A stretch of DNA of 64,000 nt. It comes from an uncultured Christensenellaceae bacterium (GTDB lineage Bacteria > Bacillota > Clostridia > Christensenellales > UBA3700). The position numbers and the translations under genes were made by a program. The stretch is taken from contig CALWHF010000006.1 in the NCBI GenBank assembly GCA_944380305.1, positions 33,660 through 97,659 on the forward strand. The letters run 5' to 3'. The notes under the pieces were generated by a model that saw only the letters and a list, made by a program, of their open reading frames with translations, did no database searches and was not told the DNA's origin. Below are positions 55,179 through 63,386 of this stretch, piece after piece (position 1 is the first letter of the stretch; every line of letters begins with the position of its first letter).

Positions 55179-55861
55179 TGTGGGATCATGAAAGAATAGA
55201 ATCTTTGCTGAGAAGAAAAGAAGATCTCGGATACAGAGATTTTCACGGCGGACTAACAAAGACGTCGTATGACAGAATGGGCGTCCGCGTGCCCGATCTC
55301 AGGGCAATGGCGAAAGAAATAATAAGATCGGGCGAATGGAGAGGGTTTCTCGCCGTGCGTTCGATAATTTATTACGAGCACGCAATGCTTGCAGGCATAG
55401 TAACGGCAAGCGTAAGGGAGCCGTACGAAGACAAGATAGTGCGGCTCAGAGAATTTTCTTCCTGTATAGATGACTGGGCGGTATGCGATATAACCTGTTC
55501 TTCGCTGAGTAGCAGAGATCCGCGGCTTTTCGGCGATATGCAGGAGTTTTCGTCTTCTGCCGAAGTCTGGCTCGCCCGTATGGGGCTCGTGACGATACTA
55601 GGCAATTTCGCTGACAGAGAGCATCTCGACAGGATACGCGAAACGATAGACGGCATTAGGGCAAAGGGATATTATATCGATATGGCAGTCGGCTGGTTGA
55701 TATGTACCGTAGAGAGTCACGACGAGGGCGCGGGCATAGAGTTGATCGAAACGTCGGATATATCCGACGAGGTAAAGAAAATAGCCGCCGCAAAGATGCG
55801 CGACAGCTACCGCGTAACGGAGAAGAGCAAGAAAAAAGCAAAGGAACTTGCAAGAGGATAA
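55178..55861 (+). CDS. DNA alkylation repair protein, AlkD-like
   Basis: A 227-residue all-helical HEAT-repeat-like protein of the AlkC/AlkD DNA-glycosylase family. Recognisable parts are the start LLRRKEDLGYRDFHGGLTKT, GVRVPDLRAMAKEII, and the family centre SSCIDDWAVCDITCSS, which contains the Trp-Asp pair lining the alkylated-base pocket (about residues 87-103). AlkD removes 3-methyl and 7-methyl purines. Translation is tied to the surface protein before it, which is functionally unrelated. C-terminus is lysine-rich. Confidence 0.88.
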   Translation: MWDHERIESLLRRKEDLGYRDFHGGLTKTSYDRMGVRVPDLRAMAKEIIRSGEWRGFLAVRSIIYYEHAMLAGIVTASVREPYEDKIVRLREFSSCIDDWAVCDITCSSLSSRDPRLFGDMQEFSSSAEVWLARMGLVTILGNFADREHLDRIRETIDGIRAKGYYIDMAVGWLICTVESHDEGAGIELIETSDISDEVKKIAAAKMRDSYRVTEKSKKKAKELARG

Positions 55862-55886
55862 GACGCTTTAACCTACACGGACACAA

Positions 55887-55914
55887 AAAAAAGACTTGAT
55901 CCCAAGTCTTTTTT
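55887..55914. terminator. Bidirectional terminator between AlkD-like and DUF4352-like genes
   Basis: A 12-bp stem AAAAAAGACTTG (55887-55898) / CAAGTCTTTTTT (55903-55914). The T and A runs serve both convergent genes. Confidence 0.9.
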
Positions 55915-55933
55915 CATGAGTGTCTTTACGGTG

Positions 55934-56482
55934 TCAGTCGTTGAGGTAGATCTTTACGGCAGGAGCCAAAATACCTTCGTCTACTTCGAGGTAATAATTG
56001 CCTGACTTATATGTGCGGGGTATTTCGTAAACGAGCACTATGTCCTTTCCGAGTCCCGGTCCCAACGTTTCAGCCGCCCAGAATCCGTTTTCAACGGCTA
56101 TGCCGGCAGTATGGACTTCGTATGTTACGCTTCCGTTTTTAAGATAGAAATTAGATGAAGTGTAATATTGTTCGCGTGTTCCGATATTTTCAATCCTTAC
56201 GTTAAGAAGCAAAAAGACGTATTCGGTCGAGTAAAGACCGCCGATCTCGTTTGTTTCGCTTACTTGTTTCACGCAAGCCCTTAGATTTCCCGAGGTCACG
56301 GTGTCTCCGACATGCCATACTTGTTCGGTTGGCTTTTTATCGGATGTATCGTCGGTTTTATCTGTGGTGTCCGAATTGCTCCCGCCTGCGATCGCACCGA
56401 TCACGGCAAGTATTATTATGATTGCTATCAACCAGAACCACCATTTCTGATAGATCTTTTTTTTAGGGGCGTTTTCTTCCAT
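55934..56482 (-). CDS. DUF4352-like membrane-anchored protein
   Basis: A 182-residue protein: a short cytoplasmic start (MEENAPKKKIYQKWW), one membrane segment (WLIAIIIILAVIGAIAGG), a Ser/Thr/Asp-rich linker, then a beta-sandwich of the DUF4352/immunoglobulin-like type (WHVGDTVTSGNLRACVKQVSE, YVFLLLNVRIENIGTREQYYTSSNFYLKNG, in pieces). Such proteins are small surface proteins of unknown role. It has a perfect-consensus promoter whose -10 sits inside a palindrome, and is divergent from an XRE-type regulator. Confidence 0.8.
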   Translation of the reverse strand: MEENAPKKKIYQKWWFWLIAIIIILAVIGAIAGGSNSDTTDKTDDTSDKKPTEQVWHVGDTVTSGNLRACVKQVSETNEIGGLYSTEYVFLLLNVRIENIGTREQYYTSSNFYLKNGSVTYEVHTAGIAVENGFWAAETLGPGLGKDIVLVYEIPRTYKSGNYYLEVDEGILAPAVKIYLND

Positions 56483-56507
56483 AATATACCTCCTCGATAT
56501 TCCCTAT

Positions 56508-56523
56508 GCTAATTATAATTAGC
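56508..56523. promoter_or_regulatory. Palindromic operator candidate between DUF4352-like and XRE genes
   Basis: GCTAATTATAATTAGC is a perfect 16-bp palindrome. It contains the -10 box of the minus-strand promoter (TATAAT on that strand, 56512-56517), so a protein bound here would shut that promoter. Confidence 0.6.
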
Positions 56524-56540
56524 AATTCTGTTATTGTCAA
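56512..56540 (-). promoter_or_regulatory. DUF4352-like gene promoter (perfect consensus)
   Basis: On the minus strand TTGACA (56535-56540), 17 bases, TATAAT (56512-56517). Confidence 0.9.
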
Positions 56541-56562
56541 CCGATTTGATTATAATAAAATT

Positions 56563-56781
56563 ATGGTTGAATTTGACAGGAAAGTTTTTGCGGAAAGATT
56601 GAAAGAACTTCGTGCCGAAAGGGGCGTAGGACAAAGAACTCTTGCCGAAATACTTGATCTAAGCAATTCGTCTATAAGTTATTGGGAGACATGCAAGCAA
56701 GAACCGACGGCAGGAGCGTTGTATAAGCTGGCTTGCTACTTTAATGTGTCTACCGATTATCTGCTCGGACTCGAAGAATAA
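56563..56781 (+). CDS. XRE-family helix-turn-helix regulator
   Basis: A 72-residue protein that is nearly all HTH: FAERLKELRAERGVGQRTLAEILDLSNSSISYWETCKQEPTAGALYKLACYFNVSTDYLLGLEE, read in pieces, matching Cro/C1-type regulators (helix 2-turn-helix 3 at about residues 26-45). The ATG at 56563 has no ribosome site. TATAAT (56551-56556) is 7 bases upstream, so the message may be leaderless; a good -35 is not obvious. It lies 80 bases from the divergent DUF4352-like gene and shares the palindrome between them, so control of that gene and of itself is likely. Confidence 0.85.
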   Translation: MVEFDRKVFAERLKELRAERGVGQRTLAEILDLSNSSISYWETCKQEPTAGALYKLACYFNVSTDYLLGLEE

Positions 56782-56784
56782 AGC

Positions 56785-56808
56785 AGACGGGAAATCCCGT
56801 CTTTTTTT
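56785..56808 (+). terminator. Terminator after the XRE regulator
   Basis: 7-bp stem AGACGGG (56785-56791) / CCCGTCT (56796-56802), AAAT loop, seven T. Confidence 0.92.
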
Positions 56809-56874
56809 ATGTGATCTTTATCGTATTATTTTGTCGAACAGACAATTTGTCGCATCTGATAATACTCGTATTGC

Positions 56875-56902
56875 TTGACATTTCAGATTATGATAGTATA
56901 TT
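56875..56902 (+). promoter_or_regulatory. marR-type gene promoter
   Basis: TTGACA (56875-56880), 16 bases, TATATT (56897-56902). Confidence 0.75.
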
Positions 56903-56904
56903 AT

Positions 56905-56916
56905 GTAATAAATTAC
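56905..56916. promoter_or_regulatory. MarR operator site 1
   Basis: GTAATAAATTAC, an inverted repeat with one change from the palindrome GTAATATATTAC, placed right after the -10 box where it would block transcription of the regulator's own gene. Confidence 0.6.
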
Positions 56917-56933
56917 CTAATTTGAGGGCAAGC

Positions 56934-57329
56934 ATGTCTCTTCCTATGCCGTTCGGCTTAAAAATAGCAATAATCAACAGGGCATTCAGAAAGTGCCTCG
57001 ACGAAAAAGCTTCAGGCTTGGGGCTGACGTCGGTACAGCTCAGAGTTCTTGGATCGGTCAGCAGGCTCGAAGAGAATGGTGTGGAAGAAATACACCAGAA
57101 CGATCTTGAAAAACTTGAGCACGTTACCCATCCTGCAATGACCGAGATACTCAGAAAACTGCAGAGCAAGGGATTTGTAAATTGCGTTTCGTCTGCCTCA
57201 GACAGAAGATACAAAAAAATAACCTGCACGGAAATGTCGAAGGGAATGCACAGATTGATCTCGACTCATGACGGTGAGGTTTTCGATGAACTTACCCGTG
57301 GTTTCGATTGCGAGAAAAAAAGCAATTGA
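56934..57329 (+). CDS. MarR-family transcriptional regulator
   Basis: A 131-residue winged-helix repressor. It has the dimer helix (FGLKIAIINRAFRKCLDEKASGLGLT), recognition helix (HVTHPAMTEILRKLQSKGFV), and the wing with the family's DxR motif (SSASDRRYKKITCT). The ATG is preceded by GAGGGCAAGC. Matching palindromes lie in its own promoter and upstream of the next (broken) MATE pump, so it is very likely autoregulated and once controlled that pump, as in MepR/MepA-like pairs. It has fewer G+C-rich codons than the core genes. Confidence 0.88.
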   Translation: MSLPMPFGLKIAIINRAFRKCLDEKASGLGLTSVQLRVLGSVSRLEENGVEEIHQNDLEKLEHVTHPAMTEILRKLQSKGFVNCVSSASDRRYKKITCTEMSKGMHRLISTHDGEVFDELTRGFDCEKKSN

Positions 57330-57427
57330 CAGAAGGCATAGATATGCTGTTAAAAAATATCGATCAAAACGACCTGTTCGAAAATTAGCGATTAGCGCCG
57401 ATTGCGGCGTAATCTTATATACGAACA

Positions 57428-57460
57428 GGTAATATATTACCCAAATAAGTAACATATTAC
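57428..57460. promoter_or_regulatory. MarR operator sites 2 and 3, upstream of the broken MATE pump
   Basis: GGTAATATATTACC (57428-57441) is a perfect 14-bp palindrome. GTAACATATTAC (57449-57460) is the same core with one change. Their centres are 20 bp apart, two helical turns. Confidence 0.7.
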
Positions 57461-57480
57461 ATAATATAAAGGAGTTGTAA

Positions 57481-57705
57481 ATGAACGAAAGTATTTCCTG
57501 AAAAAGTGAATTTGCTGCGTAATCGGTTGGAAAATTGATTTTCAGCTTTGCCGTACCGTGTGTTATTTCGCTAGTGGTAAATGCACTGTACAACATTGTG
57601 GATCAGATATTTATCGGCTGGGGAGTGGGCTATCTCGGCAATGGTGCTACGAACGTAGTATTTCCGATCACGATAATCGCGTTGGCATTGGCGGTGCTTT
57701 ACGGC
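57481..57705 (+). pseudogene. MATE-family efflux pump, N-terminal fragment with two internal stops
   Basis: Translation in one frame from ATG 57481 (ribosome site AAAGGAGTTGTAA) gives a MATE N-terminus: GKLIFSFAVPCVISL, VNALYNIVDQIFIGWGVGYL, GNGATNVVFPITIIAL. It is interrupted by TGA at 57499-57501 and TAA at 57520-57522. The match stops near 57705, leaving about 65-70 of the usual ~450 residues. The pump is therefore dead, though its regulator and operators survive. Confidence 0.88.
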
Positions 57706-57864
57706 AACGGTTACCTTCACAAGCTCGTTTTTCCAAGTGGTCAGGTAGGCGTAACAGCGCACATGACCGTCAGGATAGGGATAGTATTTGCCGTCAAGTT
57801 TTTGTATCCGTTTCAGGATGTTTTTCGGGATAGGTCTGATATCTTTTTCCGTCATAGTTTTCAT
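57697..57864 (-). pseudogene. Fragment of an unidentified small protein, inserted in reverse
   Basis: On the minus strand an ATG at 57862-57864 opens about 56 residues of protein-like sequence (TEKDIRPIPKNILKRIQKLD, then YYPYPDGHVRCYAYLTTWKN, ELVKVTVAV). The rest of its frame is just antisense of the MATE piece. The segment looks like the start of small hypothetical proteins carried on Firmicutes mobile elements; I recall the style but cannot name a family. It is bounded by two unrelated fragments, so it marks a rearrangement junction on each side. Confidence 0.5.
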
Positions 57865-57865
57865 G

Positions 57866-58353
57866 TGCTACGACAGCGAGTTGACAGAAAAGATAGCTGC
57901 CGAAAGCGGATTCAGCGAAGAATACGTCAGGGAGATCGAAGAAAATTCTAAGGGCAGGTTTCTGTCTGTGTTCTCAAGTCGCGCGTATTCACTCAACAAC
58001 GAAGACATAGTCTGGAAAGTGCAGTGCAAGGTCATATCCGAGCTTGCACAAAAAGGACCTTGCGTGATAGTCGGCAGATGTGCCGACTACGTTCTTCGCG
58101 ACGAAGCGGATTGTCTGAAAGTTTTTATTCATGCGGATATGCGTTACAGGGCGGAGAGGATAGTAAAGGTTTACGGCGAAACTCGAATACCTGCCGAACA
58201 GAGACTCAAAGAAAAAGACAAGCGCAGAGCCGCGTATCACAGGTTCTATACCGACCGTAAATGGGGCGAAACGAAAAACTACGACATAACACTCTCGACA
58301 GCGGCAGGTTGGGAACAGAGAAATGCGTTGAGATTTTGAAACTAATTTATTGA
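57866..58353 (+). pseudogene. Cytidylate kinase-like protein, missing its P-loop and frameshifted
   Basis: The residues from CYDSELTEKIAAESGFSEEYV onward match the middle and end of cytidylate kinase-like (AAA_26) proteins: ISELAQKGPCVIVGRCADYVLRD, ADMRYRAERIVKVYG, KDKRRAAYHRFYTDRKWGETKNYDITL. The first ~45 residues, with the GREFGSGG-type P-loop, are gone; the left edge abuts the reverse fragment. Near the end a 2-base TC duplication (CTCTC at 58292-58296) shifts the frame; read in the restored frame the tail is DSGRLGTEKCVEILKLIY, the normal C-terminus, ending at TGA 58351-58353. Without the P-loop it cannot bind ATP normally. Confidence 0.82.
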
Positions 58354-58404
58354 AAGGAGATTCGCTTATTTGAAAGGATAAGCGTTAATACAAACACCTG
58401 CACG

Positions 58405-58433
58405 AAAAAAGCGAGGAATATCCTCGCTTTTTT
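58405..58433. terminator. Bidirectional terminator before the pyridoxal kinase gene
   Basis: 13-bp stem AAAAAAGCGAGGA (58405-58417) / TCCTCGCTTTTTT (58421-58433), three-base loop. Confidence 0.9.
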
Positions 58434-58446
58434 CGTTTCCTGTGTG

Positions 58447-59289
58447 TCAGACTGTTTTCAGCCTTTCTATAAGGTAAGGCAGCTCCTTTTCGAATTTGAC
58501 GCCGTACCAGTGATCTTTGTCGTCCATAGTCGCTTCGATCGTCTTGACGGTATAATCGGCTGCGAGTGCCGCGCTGTCGTATACGCTCATGCCGTTCATG
58601 TACGCCCCGACGAAAGCGGCGGCATAGACGTCTCCCGTGCCGTGAGACATACGGGGAAGCTTGTGGTTGAAATAGTATTCGACTTTTCCGCTCGCACAGT
58701 CGTAGACGGCTACGCCGAGTTTTTGCGGTTCGAAAGACACTCCCGTCAATACGACTTTTTTGCAACCCAGTTTCGCGAGTTTCGAGAGCAAGGTCACGAT
58801 ATAATTTTCGTCGTATTCCGTTCTGAATTCGCTGTCCGTCATAAGGCATGCCTCGGTGATGTTGGGAAGTATCACGTCTGCCGCCGCGCACAGCCTTGCC
58901 ATATCTTTGGGGAAGTCCTCGGGGAAGCCTTTGTAAAGCACGCCGCCGTCCGCCATAGCGGGATCTACGATCGCGACGCCGTTCTTTTCGAGATGTCTGT
59001 CGATCAGCTTGAGTATCAGGTCAACCTGTTCGCGGCTGCCCAGATAACCCGTGTAAATCGCTTTGAACGTGATGTTTTCCTTTTGCCAATGTTGAGAGAT
59101 CGGCTCTATATCGCTCGTCAGATCGCGGAATGTCCACCCCGGTTTGAATGCGGTATGCGTGCTCAGCACCGCGGTAGGAAGCACGCAGGTCTCTATGCCG
59201 CACGCCGAGATCACGGGAAGAGCAACTGTGAGAGAGCACTGTCCCACACACGAAATATCCTGTACTGTCAAAATCTTTTCTTTGGACAC
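58447..59289 (-). CDS. Pyridoxal/pyridoxamine kinase (PdxK/PdxY-type)
   Basis: Phosphorylates pyridoxal, pyridoxine or pyridoxamine to the B6 coenzyme form. A 280-residue ribokinase-fold protein: start ILTVQDISCVGQCSLTVALPVISACG with the substrate Ser, VLPTAVLSTHTAF, GYLGSREQ, the VDPAMADGG segment, and the catalytic GTGDVYAAAFVG near residue 222 carrying the Asp base. It starts at GTG 59287-59289 behind AAGGAGGATATATT. Its enzymes in this genome (for example ArgD) need PLP, but there is no close gene linkage. Own promoter, own terminator. Confidence 0.92.
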   Translation of the reverse strand: MSKEKILTVQDISCVGQCSLTVALPVISACGIETCVLPTAVLSTHTAFKPGWTFRDLTSDIEPISQHWQKENITFKAIYTGYLGSREQVDLILKLIDRHLEKNGVAIVDPAMADGGVLYKGFPEDFPKDMARLCAAADVILPNITEACLMTDSEFRTEYDENYIVTLLSKLAKLGCKKVVLTGVSFEPQKLGVAVYDCASGKVEYYFNHKLPRMSHGTGDVYAAAFVGAYMNGMSVYDSAALAADYTVKTIEATMDDKDHWYGVKFEKELPYLIERLKTV

Positions 59290-59322
59290 AATATATCCTC
59301 CTTTGAAAAAGGTAACATATTA

Positions 59323-59351
59323 ATTATAAAATTTCAAAGGGCGACAGTCAA
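59323..59351 (-). promoter_or_regulatory. Promoter of the pyridoxal kinase gene
   Basis: Minus strand: TTGACT (59346-59351), 17 bases, TATAAT (59323-59328). Confidence 0.85.
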
Positions 59352-59492
59352 ACGATTATCGGGTTTTGCTTTTCAATGGTAAGCTTGTCTTGAGCATTGC
59401 ATCTTCGACCCGCATATTAGATAAGATCGTGACAGCATAAGGTTATCAACAGTTTTCAAAATACATAATTTTAGGCTACAATTAGCAAACAA
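59352..59492 (+). other. Divergent intergenic gap, left part
   Basis: The 305 bases between the two divergent start codons carry the two promoters and no gene; this 140-base centre shows no clear repeat or operator. Confidence 0.4.
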
Positions 59493-59521
59493 TTGACAAA
59501 TATATAATTATAAGTTAATAT
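59493..59521 (+). promoter_or_regulatory. Promoter of the lipoprotein at 59595
   Basis: TTGACA (59493-59498), 17 bases, TAATAT (59516-59521), within a strongly AT-rich run. Confidence 0.65.
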
Positions 59522-59594
59522 TATATATGAAAACGATATTTTATCGTCGACGCGGGGAGCGTACGTTTTTGATCGTTCAGGGGTGGTTCGGGAT

Positions 59595-61040
59595 ATGAAA
59601 AGAGCATCATTTTTCGTATTGTCGTTTTTGATTGCCGCGTTTTTCACGGTTTGTCTGAGCGGATGCGACAAAGAGGTTGCTGAGGTATGCGAACATTCTT
59701 ATGTTCTCACGGATTGGCAGTCTCCGACGTGTACCGTTTCGGGGTACCGTACTTATGTGTGCAAATATTGCAACGACGAGAAAACAGAGGTACTTAACGC
59801 GACGGGACACAAACCGGGACTGGCGGCAACGACCGAGGCCCCTTGTGTATGCACGGTATGCGGAGAAGTACTTGTTCCGAGACTTCCCGTGACAGAATAC
59901 GATGCCGACGACACGATGCTCAATTATTATTTCGGCAACGCCGAGCCGTCATATTCCCGCACGATCGACACGCAGTACCGCGGGAAGAAAAACGTTTCCC
60001 GCACCTATTACAATTCCGCGGGCAAGCAGCAGACGTTGCAGTTCGGGATGTCGTTGCTCGGATTTTACTCGCATACCGTTGAAAGTTTCGAGCCGCTCGA
60101 AACCGAGGACGGCAAGACGTTTTCCGTCGTTTCGGGGTTCAGACCCGTTTTTGAATTCGATCTGCCGATGATAAGCGCAGACAATACCGTAGCCGTTACC
60201 GAAGGCGATTATCTGAATAATTTCTCAGAAGACGCGCTTTTAAGAGCGGTTGCCGAAACGGACGCGGGCAACGATTTCGGAAAGGTTTACGAAGTCGTGG
60301 ATTTTTCTTCTTCTGTTCTCGAAATAGCAAAAAAGACGACGACGGGATATGAAACCCTGTATGCCGTAGACAGCGCGGAAGAATGGCAAGAAATTCTCGA
60401 TGCGGGCACTTTCGCGCTGACAGACGAAGGGAGATGCTTTTTCGACAACGGAGAATATCTCGTATCGTTGCGCTTTGCGGTCTCGTGGGTGGCAGACAAT
60501 TACTATCCGCTTTATTACAACGCCGAAGACGCTGCAGCCGATGTCGCGAGAGCATATCCGTACGGATTTTTCGAAGACGTCTACGATTTCTTCTATGTCA
60601 AAGTTGAAAATGCGAACTCGGGCGTATTGTTGCCAGACGAGGCTGAAGACGGAAGAGATTATTTTTATCAGCTCAGGACAGGAGACGGATCGTCGGCTTT
60701 CGTGTCGGAAGGAGAGACCGTAAAGCTGGGCAGCGAAGGGATCGTTTACCTCGATACGCTGCTCGAGTGTCTGAACGGAAAGTACTATTATAAAGACAGC
60801 GAAATAGAATCATTCGAGCTGGTGTTTTCATATAAGGAAGCGGACGCCGTCAATTATACGTTCGTCGGAAAGAATGATCTGCTTGAGTTGCTCGGCAGCA
60901 ATCAGATAGCGAATTTGATTATTGAAAAACAACAAAAATACGTCGGCAAGCAATGCGAATTCAAGGTGGTTTACAGCCTTAAGTCGCAGAACGGTATCGT
61001 TGAGCTGACCGATGTGTATCATATTACGATAAACTGGTGA
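59595..61040 (+). CDS. Lipoprotein with an N-terminal zinc-ribbon-like cysteine region
   Basis: A 481-residue surface lipoprotein: signal peptide and lipobox LSGC (C24). The mature start has CxH and paired CxxC motifs in a repeated pattern ([40 protein letters not shown]), the look of short zinc-ribbon-like repeats seen in secreted Clostridia proteins. The remaining ~400 residues are acidic and Tyr/Phe-rich with no family I recognise. The start is ATG 59595, with only a weak ribosome site (GGTGGTTCGGGAT). The partner gene starts 4 bases past the stop. Confidence 0.75.
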   Translation: MKRASFFVLSFLIAAFFTVCLSGCDKEVAEVCEHSYVLTDWQSPTCTVSGYRTYVCKYCNDEKTEVLNATGHKPGLAATTEAPCVCTVCGEVLVPRLPVTEYDADDTMLNYYFGNAEPSYSRTIDTQYRGKKNVSRTYYNSAGKQQTLQFGMSLLGFYSHTVESFEPLETEDGKTFSVVSGFRPVFEFDLPMISADNTVAVTEGDYLNNFSEDALLRAVAETDAGNDFGKVYEVVDFSSSVLEIAKKTTTGYETLYAVDSAEEWQEILDAGTFALTDEGRCFFDNGEYLVSLRFAVSWVADNYYPLYYNAEDAAADVARAYPYGFFEDVYDFFYVKVENANSGVLLPDEAEDGRDYFYQLRTGDGSSAFVSEGETVKLGSEGIVYLDTLLECLNGKYYYKDSEIESFELVFSYKEADAVNYTFVGKNDLLELLGSNQIANLIIEKQQKYVGKQCEFKVVYSLKSQNGIVELTDVYHITINW

Positions 61041-61044
61041 TGTT

Positions 61045-63189
61045 ATGAAAAAGGCGTTTGTGATTATTCTGGTCATGTTCGCGGCGATCCTGTGCGCGTG
61101 GCGGGGAACTTTATCTGCAAATGCAGACGAAGTGACCTGCATCGGATTTTCAGAAGAAGCCGTGATGGCTGACGGCGAGGAAAGTGTCAGCTATTCGTCG
61201 GGAGTTCAGATAGACCTATATCTGGATTCCGACGAGAACGTATACCTCAGCGACAGAGGAGTGAGAACCGATTACGTCGAGTGCAGAATCGCCGACGAAT
61301 CCGTTGCGAGAATAAAAGACAGCGCGATAGTCGCGATCTCCGAAGGCGTGACTTATTTGTCGTGCGTTTACGAAGACGGCGTCGTGAATCACAACGTGAT
61401 AGTTCACGGCGGGGACGGCAAGACCGAAGGAAAACTTTACGTCGGAGGAAAAGAACTGAACAATGTTGAATTGTATGCGGGAAAAACATACGCGCTTTCT
61501 TTCGATCCCGACGAGCAGATGTTCTCGCACGTCTCGTTCTCTGTCGAAGTATTGACTAAAAACGGAGATAACGGTCTCGTTGTTTCGGATACCGACCCGT
61601 TCGAAATAGTCGTTCTGGATAAAAACGGAAACATGACGGTCGCGGGAGTCGGAGCGTTCCGCCTGACGGTATCCAGGAGAGAAGAAACACAGACCGACGT
61701 CGAGATATACGAACTTACCACTTCGTTCGAGGACGAAAACATGCTCCGCTCGGCTGAAAGATATTTCGAAGAAAGCGGGAACGCGACTTTGCTCGGTGAC
61801 GGCAGTTATCTGAGGAGCGATCTCGAAAAAGTCACGACCTATATAAATAACGATCTGAGAGCTACGGATCTCGATGCAGTTGCCGAAATTTTCCCATCTT
61901 TCGATACCGTGTTGTTCGATTTGTCGGATGCAGAAGAAACGTTCGACGGGAAGACGATCGTTTTGAAAAAAGGCGTAAAATACGGGATATGCGGCAAGGG
62001 CGACGAGGTCGTATTCGGATTTTCCGTAATTGCGGAAAAATGCGAAACATTCGACCTGTTTTTGAAAGATCTGTATCTTTGCGACAACGAGACCATTCTC
62101 GATATGTCTGCGGCGACGAACGTGGTTCTCAGGCTTTACGGCGAATGTGAATTGTGCGTGCTCGGAGCAGTCGTCGAGTCGGGTAAACCTGCGGTATCTG
62201 CCGATAAAATAGAAATTCACGTCGCCTCTGGCGCGGTTGCATCGTTTTGCGGCGGCGACGGAAACGTAGGCGAAGAGGGCGGATCGGGATTATATGCCGA
62301 AGAAGTTTCGGTTTTCGGAGAGAACGGAGACGCGGAATGCAGACTCACTCTGCGAGGCGGTACGGGCGGAGCTGGCACGCTTTCGGTAAACGACGGCATC
62401 GGGATAAAGGGAGCAGCCGCAGTAGAGGTAAAGGTCCTTAATGCCGACGAGTACGTCGATCTCGTGTTGTGCGGCGGTAACGGCGGAAACGGTGCGCAAG
62501 GCGCGCAGGGTATACAGGGTACGTCGGGAAATTCCGGCGGTAACGGCGGTGTCGGTGGCAACGGCGGCAGCGGAGGAGACGGAGCCGAAGGATTGACGAC
62601 TCTCGATGTTAAAAGGCTTACGGTATACGGCGGCAACGGGGGCATCGGCGGTAACGGCGGCGATGGAGGTAAAGGTGCCAACGGAATTGCCGAAAGCAGA
62701 AATTCTACTGCCGGAGGCAGCGGCGGTAGCGGCGGTAACGGCGGCAACGGCGGCAGCGCGGGTTTCGATACAGCATGGCTTGACGGAACGGATGCCGTGG
62801 TATACGGCGGCAACGGCGGCGCGGGAGGTCGCGGCGGTAACGGTGGCGACGGAGGTGCCGGAGCGACTCTTTCGGTAAATCAATGGGTGATCAGCTGGGT
62901 AAACGATTACGGCTATCGCGGCGGCAACGGCGGAAATGCGGGCAACGGCGGCAACGGCGGCAGCCCGGGAGCAAGTTATAACGTATCGGGGCACAACGTG
63001 GCTGCGGCGGGAGGCGAACGCGGAGCAGTCGGCTCGGGCGGCACCGGCGGTTGGCGCAGAGCAATCGCATTCACGGGTGGCTGGGCATCTCCCGATTATT
63101 TTCCCGCAGGGTCCACTCCGACCAACACCGCAAAAGCGGGCGAGTCGGGCAGTCTCGATTCCGTCGAGAGTTCCTTTTCAATGTCGTAA
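61045..63189 (+). CDS. Secreted protein with Ig-like start and a GGN-rich repeat tail
   Basis: A 714-residue exported protein with signal peptide ([22 protein letters not shown], cleavage near residue 27). Residues ~30-120 look like a bacterial Ig (BIG2-like) domain; the middle (about 300-400) has a ladder of short beta strands ([32 protein letters not shown]) like parallel beta-helix carbohydrate-binding domains. From about residue 400 the chain is Gly-Gly-Asn-rich with GGNGG-type units, plus a collagen-like piece [10 protein letters not shown]. The DNA of this part is a near-tandem GGCGGNAAC repeat, prone to length change. It is transcribed with the lipoprotein before it. No catalytic motif seen. 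Confidence 0.75.
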   Translation: MKKAFVIILVMFAAILCAWRGTLSANADEVTCIGFSEEAVMADGEESVSYSSGVQIDLYLDSDENVYLSDRGVRTDYVECRIADESVARIKDSAIVAISEGVTYLSCVYEDGVVNHNVIVHGGDGKTEGKLYVGGKELNNVELYAGKTYALSFDPDEQMFSHVSFSVEVLTKNGDNGLVVSDTDPFEIVVLDKNGNMTVAGVGAFRLTVSRREETQTDVEIYELTTSFEDENMLRSAERYFEESGNATLLGDGSYLRSDLEKVTTYINNDLRATDLDAVAEIFPSFDTVLFDLSDAEETFDGKTIVLKKGVKYGICGKGDEVVFGFSVIAEKCETFDLFLKDLYLCDNETILDMSAATNVVLRLYGECELCVLGAVVESGKPAVSADKIEIHVASGAVASFCGGDGNVGEEGGSGLYAEEVSVFGENGDAECRLTLRGGTGGAGTLSVNDGIGIKGAAAVEVKVLNADEYVDLVLCGGNGGNGAQGAQGIQGTSGNSGGNGGVGGNGGSGGDGAEGLTTLDVKRLTVYGGNGGIGGNGGDGGKGANGIAESRNSTAGGSGGSGGNGGNGGSAGFDTAWLDGTDAVVYGGNGGAGGRGGNGGDGGAGATLSVNQWVISWVNDYGYRGGNGGNAGNGGNGGSPGASYNVSGHNVAAAGGERGAVGSGGTGGWRRAIAFTGGWASPDYFPAGSTPTNTAKAGESGSLDSVESSFSMS

Positions 63190-63386
63190 GGAGATAATTC
63201 GGTTTAGGACTAACATTGAATCTGAAAAGGATTAAATGCATGATCCAACAACTAATTCAAAGATAAAATTTGCAAACGTAGTTTTATACTGCGGGTTTCG
63301 TATGAATAACTTCGCCTATTGGCAAAGTGTGCAGAGCACCACGAAGATTCACATCGTTAACGTTCTCGTGTCTGAGGTAACGATAA
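63190..63386 (+). other. Gap between the GGN-rich gene and the insertion element
   Basis: No gene, terminator or repeat recognised. An inverted piece CGTTAACG lies near 63356-63363, and GTAACG sits just left of the element. Confidence 0.4.

Noticed and set aside
57535..57951. A 138-residue frame reading through the MATE fragment and beyond
   Set aside because: Only the first part matches MATE; the rest is an antisense piece and out-of-frame kinase, so it is not a functional gene.
62217..62994. Proline-rich and Ala/Val-rich frames opposite the GGN repeat
   Set aside because: They are the direct reverse reading of a GGN-coding repeat, not a PPL-type protein.
62460..63080. CRISPR-like repetition
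   Set aside because: The repeats are in frame, short, without unique spacers, and belong to a coding GGN tract.
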